Shown: positions 1 through 9,159 of the stretch, one piece after another
Position numbering within the stretch: the stretch's first letter is position 1
Layout: every line of letters begins with the position of its first letter
Assembly (NCBI GenBank): GCA_037439785.1
Contig: JBBIVJ010000005.1
Location: 1 to 64,000, forward strand
DNA: 64,000 nucleotides
Direction: 5' to 3'
From: DSVZ01 sp037439785
Lineage (GTDB): Bacteria > Verrucomicrobiota > Verrucomicrobiia > Limisphaerales > J093
The notes under the pieces: generated by a model
The model's input: the letters and a program-made list of their open reading frames with translations, nothing else
Told to the model about the DNA's origin: nothing
The model's database searches: none
Program-made: the position numbers and the translations under genes

Positions 1-3000
1 CTGTCGGTACGCCCGGCTGAAGCCGGTGGGGGTGATCCAGCCGGTGCCCACGACCCACAAGGTGTTGGGGACGGTCTCCGTGGCCCCCAAAGCCTCGCTC
101 CGGCCGGGGCGGCGGGCCGGGTTGGGGTCGGTCCAGCCCACCGTCCCCAACAGAACCGGGGCATTGGACCCCGCCCACCAGACCGCCGCCCGCGTCTCCC
201 GTCCGTAACCGACCCGAAGAATGACCGCATCGCTCGCCCCCACCGCATGGCCGCTGGCCGTCACGTCATTGGCCGTGTTGTGGTAAAGCGTCACGTTGGT
301 GTCCCCGGGCAGGGCCAGTTCGGTCAGGGTGCCGTTCCAGCGGAAGGCGCGCCAGACGTAGTGATTATTTTGGGTCCTTTGCACCTTGCCCACGGTAACT
401 CCACTGCTGTTTACACCGTAGGCGTAGCCGGGTCGGGTGGGGTTGTTGGGGTCCAAGTCTACTGGAGGCGCATTCAAATCCAGTACGTCCCACAGCGTGG
501 CCCGGTACACGTTGTTACTGCGTCCCCTGCCAGCAGCATAACCCCCGTCTGACAGTGCAAAAGCTTCCGAGTAAATCTCTGTGGGTTTGTAGGGCTTCAG
601 GTAGTAAACATTGGTGCCCACGACGTAACAGGCCCGGCTGTCAATCACGCCGACCAGGTTGTTCGAATTGTTTACGTCCCGTAGCAGGCCAAACAACTGC
701 CACGGCGTACTGACCGGGCGAAAACCGTACATAAGGTCGGGCCACTGCCAACTGCCCGCCAGTTGGAAATAGGGTTGGGGCAGTAGGGGGTAGCGGGAAT
801 TGTTGAAGAAAGCGCTGCCCGCGATTACCGGGACGGGAAGGTCGTTGGTATCAGACTGGGTGTTGATCCCGTAGGCGGCGTTTCCGTATCCGTACAAGTA
901 GCAGGTGGTGCTGTTGAGCCCCACTTCACCCTCCAGCGCCTCCGCCCCAACAGGTGCCTCCTCGGACAGGGGCACATCGCTGTCCTTCATCGCAGCCGCC
1001 TCCCCGGTTTCCGCGGCGATCCATTCCCCGGTCCGGGTCAGAACCCATCCTGCCGGAGCCGCATCAGGCGCGGGGACTTCTTCATCGGCAGGCTCGACCA
1101 GTTCCTCCCCGTTGGTCAGGGATGACTCCTCCCCCTCGGTCAGCACCGGTTCAAATGCCTCTTTCTCCATGCCCGCCGGCTGGTTTTCACCGCCACAATC
1201 GAAGTAGTAGTATCCCCCCATGTCGTACATCCAGTACTTGGCTCCGTCCCACAGGGTTACGGCCACGCTGTGGTTGGTGGGGCCGGGCGTGGTCCACGGG
1301 GCGGGCGGAGCCACGGCATAGGTATTGGTCGGCGCCTGAAGCTGGAAGACCGTCATTTCGCTTTCGATCCAATGACGGTTGTTCCTGGTGCTCACTGGCA
1401 CGACCCGTACCAAGATTTCCCGCCTCCCGTCGGGGAAGACCAAGTTCCAAGATCCATCCGCCTCGGGCGGCTTGTAGTACCAAGTGTTGGTGGAGGTGAC
1501 GTGGTTGGTGTACAATTGACAATCCCCGCTGCTGCCGGGCGTGGCCAATCGCAAGTTGTTGGCAGTATTGGTTATGGCAGCCATTTTTACGGTCAAGGTG
1601 CCGCCTGCAGCACTTCGCCACAAGCGCAGCAGTCCGGGAATGAGCCGGCGGTCGTCCGCCACGTCCGCGATACGCTCAAAGCGCACCGTCTGGCCGTGGA
1701 AATATTCGACCACGGTTCGTGCGCTTTCCACTGCGTCGTAGGCCTCAATGACAATCTCGTCCCGGCCTTGGGCCCAGGGATCAATCTCGTAACTGAACCA
1801 AGCCACACCATTGGTCCAGGACGGAACCACATTCGTGACAGTAGCGTGGGGACCGGTACGCACCCAAAGCCGCAAATTCGCCTGGCTGACCGCGATACTG
1901 TTGGTGGTCGGATGATGTTTTACGTAACGCGCGCGCAACCATATGCGATAATCGCCCAACACCAGGGGTGAGGTCACCTGAATTACCCACACCCCGTTGA
2001 GTTGACCGCTCCCGTTGTACTCGGGACGTACTCGCTCCACCCGGCCAGCAGGGTAGAAGTCCGCCACCTGCAGGAGGTCATGGGCATAACGTTCAGCCTG
2101 AGGGTCGGTAATGGTGGCGCAGTTCAGAAAGTCCATGGCATGGCTTGAGGCCAAAAGATTCGAGACGGTGTAGGTACCGTGGTAACACTCGCGTCCGATG
2201 ACCGGGTTGTAGGCCGGGGCCCAGAACGGCCGCCATTTGGCCTGGGCGGTGTTGGTCGGGTCGGGCTCAAAGAACCGGTCGTGGAGGCGCCGGGTGGTGA
2301 ACCGGTTGGTCTCGAAGCGAATCTGGTTGGCCCCGCCCACCAGCAGCCCCGCGCAAAAGCCCGTGGCCCAGCGTCCAACCGCCAACTGAGCACTGCTGAC
2401 CGGCATCCAGTTGGTAAACGAGCCGTAGGTGACCGCCTGCCACTCGTAGCTGCGGTAGTTCTGGTACAGGGGCACCGACTCGAGCCGGACGGCATTGTGG
2501 GCCAACGTGAAATTGTTGAACATCCACTTGCCATTTCCGTCTTGTCCCCAGAACGGCCCGCCGATGTTGGCGAGCAGGTTGACGTCCAAAAACACGTTGT
2601 TGGTCAGGTCCACGTTGCCTATCGGGGCGCTGTCGCAACTGAAGCCGCGGTCCACACCCACCACCACGTTGTCCCGGAACACGATGCCTGCGGATTTAGC
2701 GGTGCCCAAACCGATTTCCAGATTGTTCCCGTAAACCTGACACCGCTGCACGGTGGCCACACGACTACTTTCGGAGGTAGTGGAACCCGGGGGTACAGTC
2801 ACCATGATGGCGGTGCAGTAACCGCCGTGCACGGAGTGGAAGTCCCGCACCTCGCAATCCTCGATCGTCCAAACGTTTGTTGCGCCTTGAGGATACTCGG
2901 TGATTTCGACGTACAGGGGGAAGCATTCAGTACCTGTTGACACCCACCAATGCCAGGGCGTTACGCCCAAGGCCCCACAGTTGAGAATGCGGACTCCCTT

Positions 3001-3579
3001 GATGGTGCCTTTTCGGGCTTTTGCACGCAGTGCACCCAATTTGAAGCCCCTTTCCCTGGCGTCCTGAACAAAGGAATTGGCCGGGCTGGCGTACGTGTTG
3101 GCCGCCGCCCACGCCGGCCAGTTGCCATCCAAAACGAGGTTGTTGGCCTGGAACTCGGCCAAGTGCTCGGTACCGAAAAGCAACCAGGTTTCGTTCTTCG
3201 GCCCCGCGAACGGACTGCCGGTGGTGGGGACTTTGAAGCGCAAAACCGGTGGATCGTTTGCATCTTCCGCCTCGAAGATCAAGGTGCGGTTGGGCCCCCC
3301 GTTCAAATACAAAACGCCCATCTCGTACAAACCCGGCTTGAAGATCAGGTGTACCACGTCTCCGCCTTTCGGGTTGTTCTGGATGATGTCCTGCACACTC
3401 GCGGTGGTGAAACACAGGGGATTGGTCTGCGAATTATTTGTCGTGCTGTCGGTGCAGCCGGGAGTATTGGGCGGTGCAATCCAATATTGCGCCGCTGTCG
3501 TGGATGGCGGGAAGAGCGCAGAACAGCCAACCAGCGCCAAAAGTAGCTTGACTTGCGCCCCCCTCTTGGTGCGGGGCAA
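1..3579 (-). CDS. Secreted beta-helix protein with C-terminal HAF-type repeats (3' end outside window)
   Basis: The minus frame is open from 3579 to the window edge (1193 codons seen). From a TTG at 3579 the N-terminus has basic residues, a hydrophobic core (VKLLLALVGCSALF) and an Ala-Ala site before QYW, a plausible signal peptide. Roughly residues 200-340 look like right-handed beta-helix rungs (VATVQRCQVYGNNLEIGLGT, AGIVFRDNVVVGVDRGF). An acidic linker follows near residues 800-880. The last 170 residues carry HAF-like repeats (GYAYGVNSSGVTVGK, then HYVWRAFRWNGTLTELALPGD), a family of extracellular repeats. No catalytic residues were identified; polysaccharide binding or lyase activity is only possible. 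An ATG at 3703 lies in another frame, separated by a 16-bp tandem repeat, so the true start is uncertain. Confidence 0.75.
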   Translation of the reverse strand, partial: MPRTKRGAQVKLLLALVGCSALFPPSTTAAQYWIAPPNTPGCTDSTTNNSQTNPLCFTTASVQDIIQNNPKGGDVVHLIFKPGLYEMGVLYLNGGPNRTLIFEAEDANDPPVLRFKVPTTGSPFAGPKNETWLLFGTEHLAEFQANNLVLDGNWPAWAAANTYASPANSFVQDARERGFKLGALRAKARKGTIKGVRILNCGALGVTPWHWWVSTGTECFPLYVEITEYPQGATNVWTIEDCEVRDFHSVHGGYCTAIMVTVPPGSTTSESSRVATVQRCQVYGNNLEIGLGTAKSAGIVFRDNVVVGVDRGFSCDSAPIGNVDLTNNVFLDVNLLANIGGPFWGQDGNGKWMFNNFTLAHNAVRLESVPLYQNYRSYEWQAVTYGSFTNWMPVSSAQLAVGRWATGFCAGLLVGGANQIRFETNRFTTRRLHDRFFEPDPTNTAQAKWRPFWAPAYNPVIGRECYHGTYTVSNLLASSHAMDFLNCATITDPQAERYAHDLLQVADFYPAGRVERVRPEYNGSGQLNGVWVIQVTSPLVLGDYRIWLRARYVKHHPTTNSIAVSQANLRLWVRTGPHATVTNVVPSWTNGVAWFSYEIDPWAQGRDEIVIEAYDAVESARTVVEYFHGQTVRFERIADVADDRRLIPGLLRLWRSAAGGTLTVKMAAITNTANNLRLATPGSSGDCQLYTNHVTSTNTWYYKPPEADGSWNLVFPDGRREILVRVVPVSTRNNRHWIESEMTVFQLQAPTNTYAVAPPAPWTTPGPTNHSVAVTLWDGAKYWMYDMGGYYYFDCGGENQPAGMEKEAFEPVLTEGEESSLTNGEELVEPADEEVPAPDAAPAGWVLTRTGEWIAAETGEAAAMKDSDVPLSEEAPVGAEALEGEVGLNSTTCYLYGYGNAAYGINTQSDTNDLPVPVIAGSAFFNNSRYPLLPQPYFQLAGSWQWPDLMYGFRPVSTPWQLFGLLRDVNNSNNLVGVIDSRACYVVGTNVYYLKPYKPTEIYSEAFALSDGGYAAGRGRSNNVYRATLWDVLDLNAPPVDLDPNNPTRPGYAYGVNSSGVTVGKVQRTQNNHYVWRAFRWNGTLTELALPGDTNVTLYHNTANDVTASGHAVGASDAVILRVGYGRETRAAVWWAGSNAPVLLGTVGWTDPNPARRPGRSEALGATETVPNTLWVVGTGWITPTGFSRAYRQ

Positions 3580-3601
3580 ACAGAATCTTCTTAGACGTCG
3601 A

Positions 3602-3680
3602 GCCGGGCGAGCGGGAGGCCGGGCGAGCGGGAGGCCGGGCGAGCGGGAGGCCGGGCGAGCGGGAGGCCGGGCGAGCGGGT
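3602..3680. repeat. 16-bp tandem repeat (about 5 copies) upstream of the beta-helix gene
   Basis: Unit GCCGGGCGAGCGGGAG occurs as four perfect copies and one near-complete copy. Since 16 is not a multiple of 3, each copy gained or lost shifts the reading frame between the ATG at 3703 and the long frame starting at or before 3579. Confidence 0.95.
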
Positions 3681-3740
3681 TTAGCAACTGGACTGACTTT
3701 CATTGCCCTTAAATTTTTTGGGGATTTAAAAGTATCAAGC

Positions 3741-3762
3741 AAAAAAGTGGTGTTTCGACACC
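3741..3762 (-). terminator. Possible intrinsic terminator, minus strand
   Basis: On the minus strand a 5-bp stem with a CGAA loop (GGTGT-CGAA-ACACC) is followed by AC and six T. It could end transcripts from the kor operon, whose last gene stops at 4102. The stem is short, so this is tentative. Confidence 0.4.
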
Positions 3763-4101
3763 GGCGGTACATTTGAGCTTTTGAGTAGGTTCGGTCTCGG
3801 GCTTCCGCTCCCACAGCGCCGGCCAGCCGGCGCACGCCAAGCGCTTCGCGTCACATCGGGCGCACGACCTTCGCGCCAGCGTTTGGAGTGTGGCAGCGTG
3901 CTGCCGCTTTCTGTCCCGCGCCCTACCGGGAGGGTGCGGTTGGGGGCCGGGGTGCCGGTCTTGGGATTCGGTAGGGGCGTGCTGCGGCACGGCCGGGAAA
4001 GCGGCGCCGGCGCCGCGGCGCCCTACCGGGGCGGAGGCAGTGGATCGAGATTGCGCGGGTCCCTGGATACGGTCGGGCCGCACGGTGGCACGGCCGGGAG
4101 C

Positions 4102-4506
4102 TCAGGGCGCCGCTTCGCCCCGCGTTCCGGCCAGCAGCCGCTCCAGGCGCGTTTGCAGCACCCCGAAGTCCACCGGTTTCTCCACAAAATCGGTCACCGG
4201 CAGCCATTTGGGGTCAATGTCCCGGGTGCTGAAGCCCAACGGGAACTGCTGGTTGACCGCGGTGAGCATCAGGATGGGCAGGTCCGGGGCCTGCCGCCGC
4301 AGTTCGCGCGCCACCTGGAAGCCCGCCGCCGGGTCTTCGGGAAACATCACGTCCAGGATCACCGCGTCCGGCCGCCGCGCGGCCACCTGCGGCAGTGCCT
4401 CGCCGGCGGCGTTCACAATGCGGGCCTCGTGCCCCATCGCCCGGCACACGGTGGCGACAGAGTTGGCGAAGTCGGCGTCGTCATCCACGATCAGCAGGTA
4501 GGCCAT
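4102..4506 (-). CDS. Single-domain response regulator
   Basis: A stand-alone CheY-like receiver domain of 134 residues with no output domain. The acidic pocket is the Asp run near residues 8-10 (VDDDAD), the phosphoacceptor is D52 (VILDVMF), and the switch residues are T82 (LMLTA) and K110 (VEKPV). The ATG at 4506 is preferred over a TTG two codons upstream. It is the last gene of the korA-korB-kinase operon, 24 bp after the kinase stop, so that kinase is its likely partner. Without an effector domain it must act by protein contact or as a phosphate relay. The target is unknown. Confidence 0.88.
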   Translation of the reverse strand: MAYLLIVDDDADFANSVATVCRAMGHEARIVNAAGEALPQVAARRPDAVILDVMFPEDPAAGFQVARELRRQAPDLPILMLTAVNQQFPLGFSTRDIDPKWLPVTDFVEKPVDFGVLQTRLERLLAGTRGEAAP

Positions 4507-4530
4507 GGGCAATGCAGTTGAGGGTTGAAG

Positions 4531-5994
4531 TCACGGACCGGGCGTCCGCCCGGCGGGCGGCCCGGCGGGAAAGTCCACCGTAAACCGGGCCCCGCGACCG
4601 GGGGCGCTGGCCACCTCGATTGCCGCTCCCAGTTCCCGGGCCACCTGGCGCACGATGGCCAGGCCCAGCCCGGTCGAGGCCCGGTTGTGGCGCACCGCCT
4701 CCTCGGTGCGGAAATAGTCCTGGAAAATCCGCGGCAGCTTGTCGGGGGCGATCCCGATACCGTAATCGCGCACCGTCAGGCGTGCGCCCCCCTCCGGCCG
4801 CGGCGCGCAGCTCACCTCGACGGTGCCGCCGTCCTGGGAATAGGTTACCGCGTTCACCACCAGGTTCTCCACCAGCATGGTCAGGTGATCGGCGGGGGCC
4901 CACACCGGCGCGGGCGTCCACCGCGTCTCGAAGCGGATGCCGCGCAGGCGGGCGGACGGTTCGAGCCGGCCGAGCACTTCGCGTCCCACCACCGCCAGGT
5001 CCAGCGCCACCCGGGGCGGGGCGTCCTGGGCGCGCGAGCGCAGGTTGGCCAACTGGAGCATGGCCTGAATCTGCCGGGACAGGGCCAGGCAGCGCTGGGC
5101 GATTTTCTCGACCACCTCCCGCGCCGCCGGCGGCAGGGGTCCCGCGTAGCCGCCCAGCAGCACCTGGGTCATGGCGTGAATGGCCGCAAAGGGCGCCTTC
5201 AACTGATGGGTGGTCTGGAGCATGTGATGCGCCCGCTCCTCACTGCTGGCGGCCAGGCGCCGGTTGGTCTCGGCCAGCTCCCGCTCCCGCCGCCGCCACA
5301 ATCCCGCCAGCCGCGACACCAGATAGCCGATGACCGCCCAGATCAACAGCAGGGGCAACACCCCCCGCCAGGCGCGCCCCAGCTCCGCGACCGCTTCCGG
5401 GGCGCCGCCCGGCCGCAACGTCGAGTACGTCAGCCAGCCCCGGCTGACCGCGGTCAGTTCCAGCACGTACAAGGCCGCCGCCAGCGTGGCCACCGCCAGG
5501 CTCTCGCGGGGCGAAAACACCAGACAGGCCAGAATGAGGTGGAACAGGTACATGAACGGCGCCGCCGGCCAGTCCGGTCCCACCCAGTAAATCACGGCCG
5601 TGAGAATGACCAGGTCGCTGGCGATTTGGGCCCACAACAGCCCGCGCACCGATCCCCCCGCGCCCGGCGCCGCCAGTCGCCGCGCCCAGCGCCCGAAGCC
5701 GAGGTTCAAGCCGGCCAGCAGCACCGCCAGCGTGGCCGGCCAGCGCGGGTCCACGTGCAACCCCGCCGCCGCCGGCAGGGCCGGCACCGCCCCCGCCGCG
5801 GCCACCGCCAGCAACACCGCCACCACCAGCCAGCGCAGCCGGCAGAACCAGACCGCGTTGGCGTGCAACAGCGGTTCGATCCACGTCCGCTCGTCCGGCG
5901 CGGCCGCGGGGGCGGCACATGGCGGTTCGCCGTCCGGCTCCAGGCGGTACACGGCCGCGGCCGGTTCGGCGTCGGACGCAGCGGGCTCGGGCAT
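4531..5994 (-). CDS. Membrane sensor histidine kinase in the kor operon
   Basis: 487 residues. A cytoplasmic N-terminal tail is followed by five or six membrane segments (about residues 54-78, 86-100, 118-138, 145-160, 165-182, 211-230), with no large periplasmic sensor domain. The dimerisation/phosphoacceptor region has H263 (TTHQLKAPFAA), then an N box (ENLVVNAVTY, 376-385), G1 (RDYGIG, 409-414) and G2 (TGLGLA, 441-446). This is HisKA/HATPase_c architecture; the multi-pass input suggests sensing at or within the membrane, for example redox or membrane state (inference). It starts 6 bp after korB and is followed by the receiver gene. Confidence 0.9.
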   Translation of the reverse strand: MPEPAASDAEPAAAVYRLEPDGEPPCAAPAAAPDERTWIEPLLHANAVWFCRLRWLVVAVLLAVAAAGAVPALPAAAGLHVDPRWPATLAVLLAGLNLGFGRWARRLAAPGAGGSVRGLLWAQIASDLVILTAVIYWVGPDWPAAPFMYLFHLILACLVFSPRESLAVATLAAALYVLELTAVSRGWLTYSTLRPGGAPEAVAELGRAWRGVLPLLLIWAVIGYLVSRLAGLWRRRERELAETNRRLAASSEERAHHMLQTTHQLKAPFAAIHAMTQVLLGGYAGPLPPAAREVVEKIAQRCLALSRQIQAMLQLANLRSRAQDAPPRVALDLAVVGREVLGRLEPSARLRGIRFETRWTPAPVWAPADHLTMLVENLVVNAVTYSQDGGTVEVSCAPRPEGGARLTVRDYGIGIAPDKLPRIFQDYFRTEEAVRHNRASTGLGLAIVRQVARELGAAIEVASAPGRGARFTVDFPAGPPAGRTPGP

Positions 5995-6000
5995 GGGCGT

Positions 6001-7065
6001 TCATTCCACCACCCAGGTGGTGCCCGATTCGAGCAACTGGCGCAGGTCCGGCCGGCCACGGCGGGCCGTGGCCTCGCGGATTTGGCCCATCAGGAGGTCC
6101 TCGTAGGTGGGCCGTTCGAGCTGGCGGAAGATGCCCAGGGCGGTGGGGAAGTGCGGCGGCTCCAGTTCGGCCAGCAGCGCCGCCAGGGCGGGGGAGGTGC
6201 TGGCGGCGTTGTGGACCAACAGCTCGCCGGCGCGGTGCGGCTCGGCCTCGAGGTCCACGCAGGCGGGTTCCATGTCGCGCAGGATCAGGCCGCGGCGGCC
6301 GCCGGGGCCGAAGCGAATGGGCTGGCCGTGCCGCAACAGGAGGCGGTTTTCCTCCGCCGTGGCCCGGTCGGCCACTGCATCAAACGCACCCTCGTTGAAG
6401 ACCCGGCAGTTCTGGAGGATTTCAATGAAGGCGGCGCCGCGGTGGCGCGCGGCGGCGGCAAGGGTTTCCGCCAGGTGACCGGGGTCCGCATACAAGGTGC
6501 GGGCGACAAAAGTGGCCTGCGCCGCCAGGGCGGTCAGGATGGGGCGGATGGGCTGCTCGATGGTGCCCAGGGGGCTGGACTTGGTGCGCTTGCCGAATTC
6601 GGAGGTGGGCGAGTACTGGCCCTTGGTCAGGCCGTAGATGCGGTTGTTGAACAGCAGAATCTTCAGGTCCGCGTTGCGCCGCAGGGCGTGGATGAGGTGG
6701 TTGGTGCCGATGGACAACCCGTCGCCATCCCCGGTCACCACCCACACCGAGAGGTCCGGCCGGGCACACTTGACGCCGGTGGCAATGGCGGGGGCCCGGC
6801 CGTGGATGCCGTGGAATCCGTAGGTGTTCACGTAGTACGGAAACCGCGAGGAACAGCCGATGCCGGAGACGAAGACAAACTCGTGCCGCGGCCGGCCCAG
6901 CCCGGCCAGGACCTTTTGGACCTGGGCCAGGATGGCGTAATCGCCGCAGCCCGGACACCAGCGCACTTCCTGGTCGGTCTGAAAATCCTTGCGGGTCAAC
7001 TGGCGCAGGCAGTCCGCCTCGGGCAGGGCCGGCACCTCGGGGGGAGGAACGGTCAGCGGGTTCAT
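6001..7065 (-). CDS. korB: 2-oxoacid:ferredoxin oxidoreductase, beta subunit (KorB-like)
   Basis: 354 residues. This thiamine diphosphate-binding subunit helps oxidatively decarboxylate a 2-oxoacid (probably 2-oxoglutarate) to its acyl-CoA while reducing ferredoxin. Visible signs are the CPGCGDYAIL motif (C37, C40), a further Cys at C71 (GIGCSSRFP), the ThDP/Mg motif GDGDGLSIG (112-120) with N140-N141 (LLFNNRIYGLTKGQ), and the TKSSPLGT segment. The two-subunit form lacks a separate ferredoxin-like delta subunit. The start codon overlaps the korA stop by 4 bp. Pyruvate or another 2-oxoacid cannot be ruled out as substrate. Confidence 0.92.
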   Translation of the reverse strand: MNPLTVPPPEVPALPEADCLRQLTRKDFQTDQEVRWCPGCGDYAILAQVQKVLAGLGRPRHEFVFVSGIGCSSRFPYYVNTYGFHGIHGRAPAIATGVKCARPDLSVWVVTGDGDGLSIGTNHLIHALRRNADLKILLFNNRIYGLTKGQYSPTSEFGKRTKSSPLGTIEQPIRPILTALAAQATFVARTLYADPGHLAETLAAAARHRGAAFIEILQNCRVFNEGAFDAVADRATAEENRLLLRHGQPIRFGPGGRRGLILRDMEPACVDLEAEPHRAGELLVHNAASTSPALAALLAELEPPHFPTALGIFRQLERPTYEDLLMGQIREATARRGRPDLRQLLESGTTWVVE

Positions 7066-8918
7066 GCGCGGAGGAGCTCTTCGATGGCGTTGCGGATTTC
7101 GCGGATCAAAAACGGCCGCCCCTCGACCTTGGACAGGGATTCGACCGGCAACAGGTAGCGGCTGCGCAGCACCGTGGCCAACTGGCCGGCGTTGTTTTCC
7201 GGCACCAGCACGCGGCGATAGCCCCGCAGGGCCGGTTCCAGTTGGGGCGGCAGGGGGTTCAAATGTCGCAGGTGCAGGTGGCCCACACGGTGCCCTTCCA
7301 GGCGGGCCTGGCGCACCGCCGCGGCCATCGCGCCGTAGGTGCTGCCCCAGCCCACCAGCAGCAGGTCCCCGCGCGGTTCCCCCTCGATTTGCGGGGGCGG
7401 CAGCTCGGCGGCGATGCCGGCGATCTTGCGCGCCCGCAGCTCCACCATCCGCCGGTGGTTGGCCGAGTCGTAGGTGACCAGGCCGGTGACGTCCTGCTTT
7501 TCCAAGCCCCCGATGCGGTGCTCGTAGCCCGGTGTGCCCGGCATCAACCAGGGGCGGGCCAGTGTGGCGGGGTCGCGCCGGTAAGGGGCGAAGGCCTCCG
7601 GCGGGGGGGGCGGCGCGGCGGGGGCCGGCACCGGGAGGCGGTCCACCTCGGGGATGCGAAACGCCTCGGCGCTGTTGGCCAAAAAGCTGTCCGAAAGCAC
7701 GATCACCGGGGTCATGTACCGGATGGCCAGCCGCACCGCCTCGTAGGCCACTGTGAAGCAGTCGGCCGGGCTGGCGGGGGCGAGCACCGGCAGGGGCGCC
7801 TCCCCGTGCCGGCCGTACAGGGCCATGAGCAGGTCGGCCTGTTCGGTCTTGGTGGGCATGCCGGTGCTGGGGCCGGCCCGCTGGACGTTGATGACCACCA
7901 ACGGCAGCTCGGTCATGACCGCCAGGCCGAGGGTCTCGGTTTTCAAGGACAGCCCCGGCCCGCTGGTCCCGGTGGCGCCCACCGCCCCCGCAAACGCCGC
8001 CCCCAACGCGGCCCCCGCCGCCGCAATCTCATCTTCGCACTGCAGCACCCGCACGTCGTATTCCTTGCGGGCCGACAGTTCGTGCAGAATCTCACTGGCC
8101 GGGGTGATGGGGTAGCTGGCGTAGGCCAGCGGCCGGCCGGCGCGCTGGGCGGCGGCGATGAGTCCCAGGGCGGTGGCTTCGTTGCCGGTGACCCGGCGGT
8201 ACCGGCCCGGGGGCAGGCGGCCGGGGGCCACGCGGTAGTGGATGCGCAGCAGCTCGGTGGTGTTGGCGAAATTGTAACCGGCGCGGAGGCTGGCGCCGTT
8301 GGCCGCCATCACCGCCCGGTCCTTGCGGAATTTGCGCATGAGCCATTCCAGCAGCGGCTGCAGGGGCTGGTCGTACAGCCACAAGGTCAGCCCCAGGGCG
8401 AAGAAGTTCTTGCAACGCGCACGGGCACCCGGCGGCAGGCCGCTCGGCTGCGTCGCCTCCTGCGTCAGCGTGGTCATCGGCACCGGCACCACCCGGTAAC
8501 CTTCCAGCGAGCCATCCTCGAGGGGATTGGCGGCGTAGTGGGCCTTGGCGAGGTTCGCCGGCGTGAACGCGTCGGTGTCCACGATGATGATCCCCCCCGG
8601 CTGGAGCTCCGGCAGGCTGACCTGGAGCGCGGCGGGGTTCATGGCCACCAGCACAAACGGCGCGTCACCCGGCGTCAGCACCTCCTCGCTGCCGAAGCTG
8701 AGCTGGTAGCCGCTGACCCCTGCCAGGGTGCCGGCCGGGGCGCGGATTTCCGAGGGGAAGTCCGGGATGGTCCGGATGGTGCAACCGGAGAGCGAGGCCA
8801 GGTCCGCAAACTGGCTGCCCACCAGTTGCATGCCATCGCCCGAGTCCCCCGCAAACCGCACGGTGGATTGACGCAGTTCCCGCAATTCGCGCCCGGGGTC
8901 GGTGCAACCTGGTTTCAT
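7062..8918 (-). CDS. korA: 2-oxoacid:ferredoxin oxidoreductase, fused gamma-alpha subunit (KorA-like)
   Basis: 618 residues. The N-terminal 200 residues form the gamma domain (GDSGDGMQLVGSQFAD near 24-39). The alpha domain follows, with YPITPASE at 269-276, the pyrimidine-binding domain, and a transketolase C-terminal-like domain (DLLLVGWGSTYG). The gamma-alpha fusion is the usual form of two-subunit KorAB enzymes. The ATG at 8918 has a GAGGA ribosome site 6 nt upstream. It is the first gene of a four-gene minus-strand operon ending in a two-component pair. The enzyme would supply reduced ferredoxin or run in the reductive direction; direction cannot be told from sequence. Confidence 0.92.
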   Translation of the reverse strand: MKPGCTDPGRELRELRQSTVRFAGDSGDGMQLVGSQFADLASLSGCTIRTIPDFPSEIRAPAGTLAGVSGYQLSFGSEEVLTPGDAPFVLVAMNPAALQVSLPELQPGGIIIVDTDAFTPANLAKAHYAANPLEDGSLEGYRVVPVPMTTLTQEATQPSGLPPGARARCKNFFALGLTLWLYDQPLQPLLEWLMRKFRKDRAVMAANGASLRAGYNFANTTELLRIHYRVAPGRLPPGRYRRVTGNEATALGLIAAAQRAGRPLAYASYPITPASEILHELSARKEYDVRVLQCEDEIAAAGAALGAAFAGAVGATGTSGPGLSLKTETLGLAVMTELPLVVINVQRAGPSTGMPTKTEQADLLMALYGRHGEAPLPVLAPASPADCFTVAYEAVRLAIRYMTPVIVLSDSFLANSAEAFRIPEVDRLPVPAPAAPPPPPEAFAPYRRDPATLARPWLMPGTPGYEHRIGGLEKQDVTGLVTYDSANHRRMVELRARKIAGIAAELPPPQIEGEPRGDLLLVGWGSTYGAMAAAVRQARLEGHRVGHLHLRHLNPLPPQLEPALRGYRRVLVPENNAGQLATVLRSRYLLPVESLSKVEGRPFLIREIRNAIEELLRA

Positions 8919-9159
8919 GTTGAAGTCCTCAGCCTGAACGGGACCGAGCCCTGACCGGCGGCGGGGTTACGCCCCGTTTCGGGCCGCCGTCGATTTGTTG
9001 ACTTCGGCGTCGTCAATGCACCACCGCTTCTGCGCCCCCCGGGCCAGGCTGTAAAGCGCAAAGCGGGCGGGGACTTGACCCGGGTCACGGGGCCGCTGCC
9101 CCCTCCCGCCGCGCTTCTGGCTTTGACGGCGCCGCCCCGGCGGGGTTTTGTTTCCGGCC

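Larger units (their letters stand above)
3580..4101. other. Intergenic region, no gene seen
   Basis: Holds the 16-bp minisatellite, an AT-rich stretch (3695-3780) that probably contains the beta-helix gene promoter on the minus strand, a terminator-like hairpin, one copy of the dispersed GCGGCAG/CTGCCGC hairpin (3884-3910), and two copies of a GCGCCCTACCGGG motif (near 3917 and 4018). Open frames here have no recognisable protein features. Confidence 0.6.

Noticed and set aside
3434..3703. Frame starting at the ATG at 3703, running through the 16-bp repeat
   Set aside because: Out of phase with the beta-helix protein and Arg/Pro/Ser repeat-derived; kept only as evidence for possible frame switching, not annotated as a gene.
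4525..7158. 877-codon plus-strand open frame
   Set aside because: It is antisense to the histidine kinase and korB genes, which have clear motifs. Low-complexity Gly/Arg/Gln/Pro composition and no domain: a GC-rich shadow frame.
8967..9159. Short minus-strand frame upstream of korA
   Set aside because: A stretch reads like protein, but there is no motif, no good start and it covers the divergent promoter region; not supportable.
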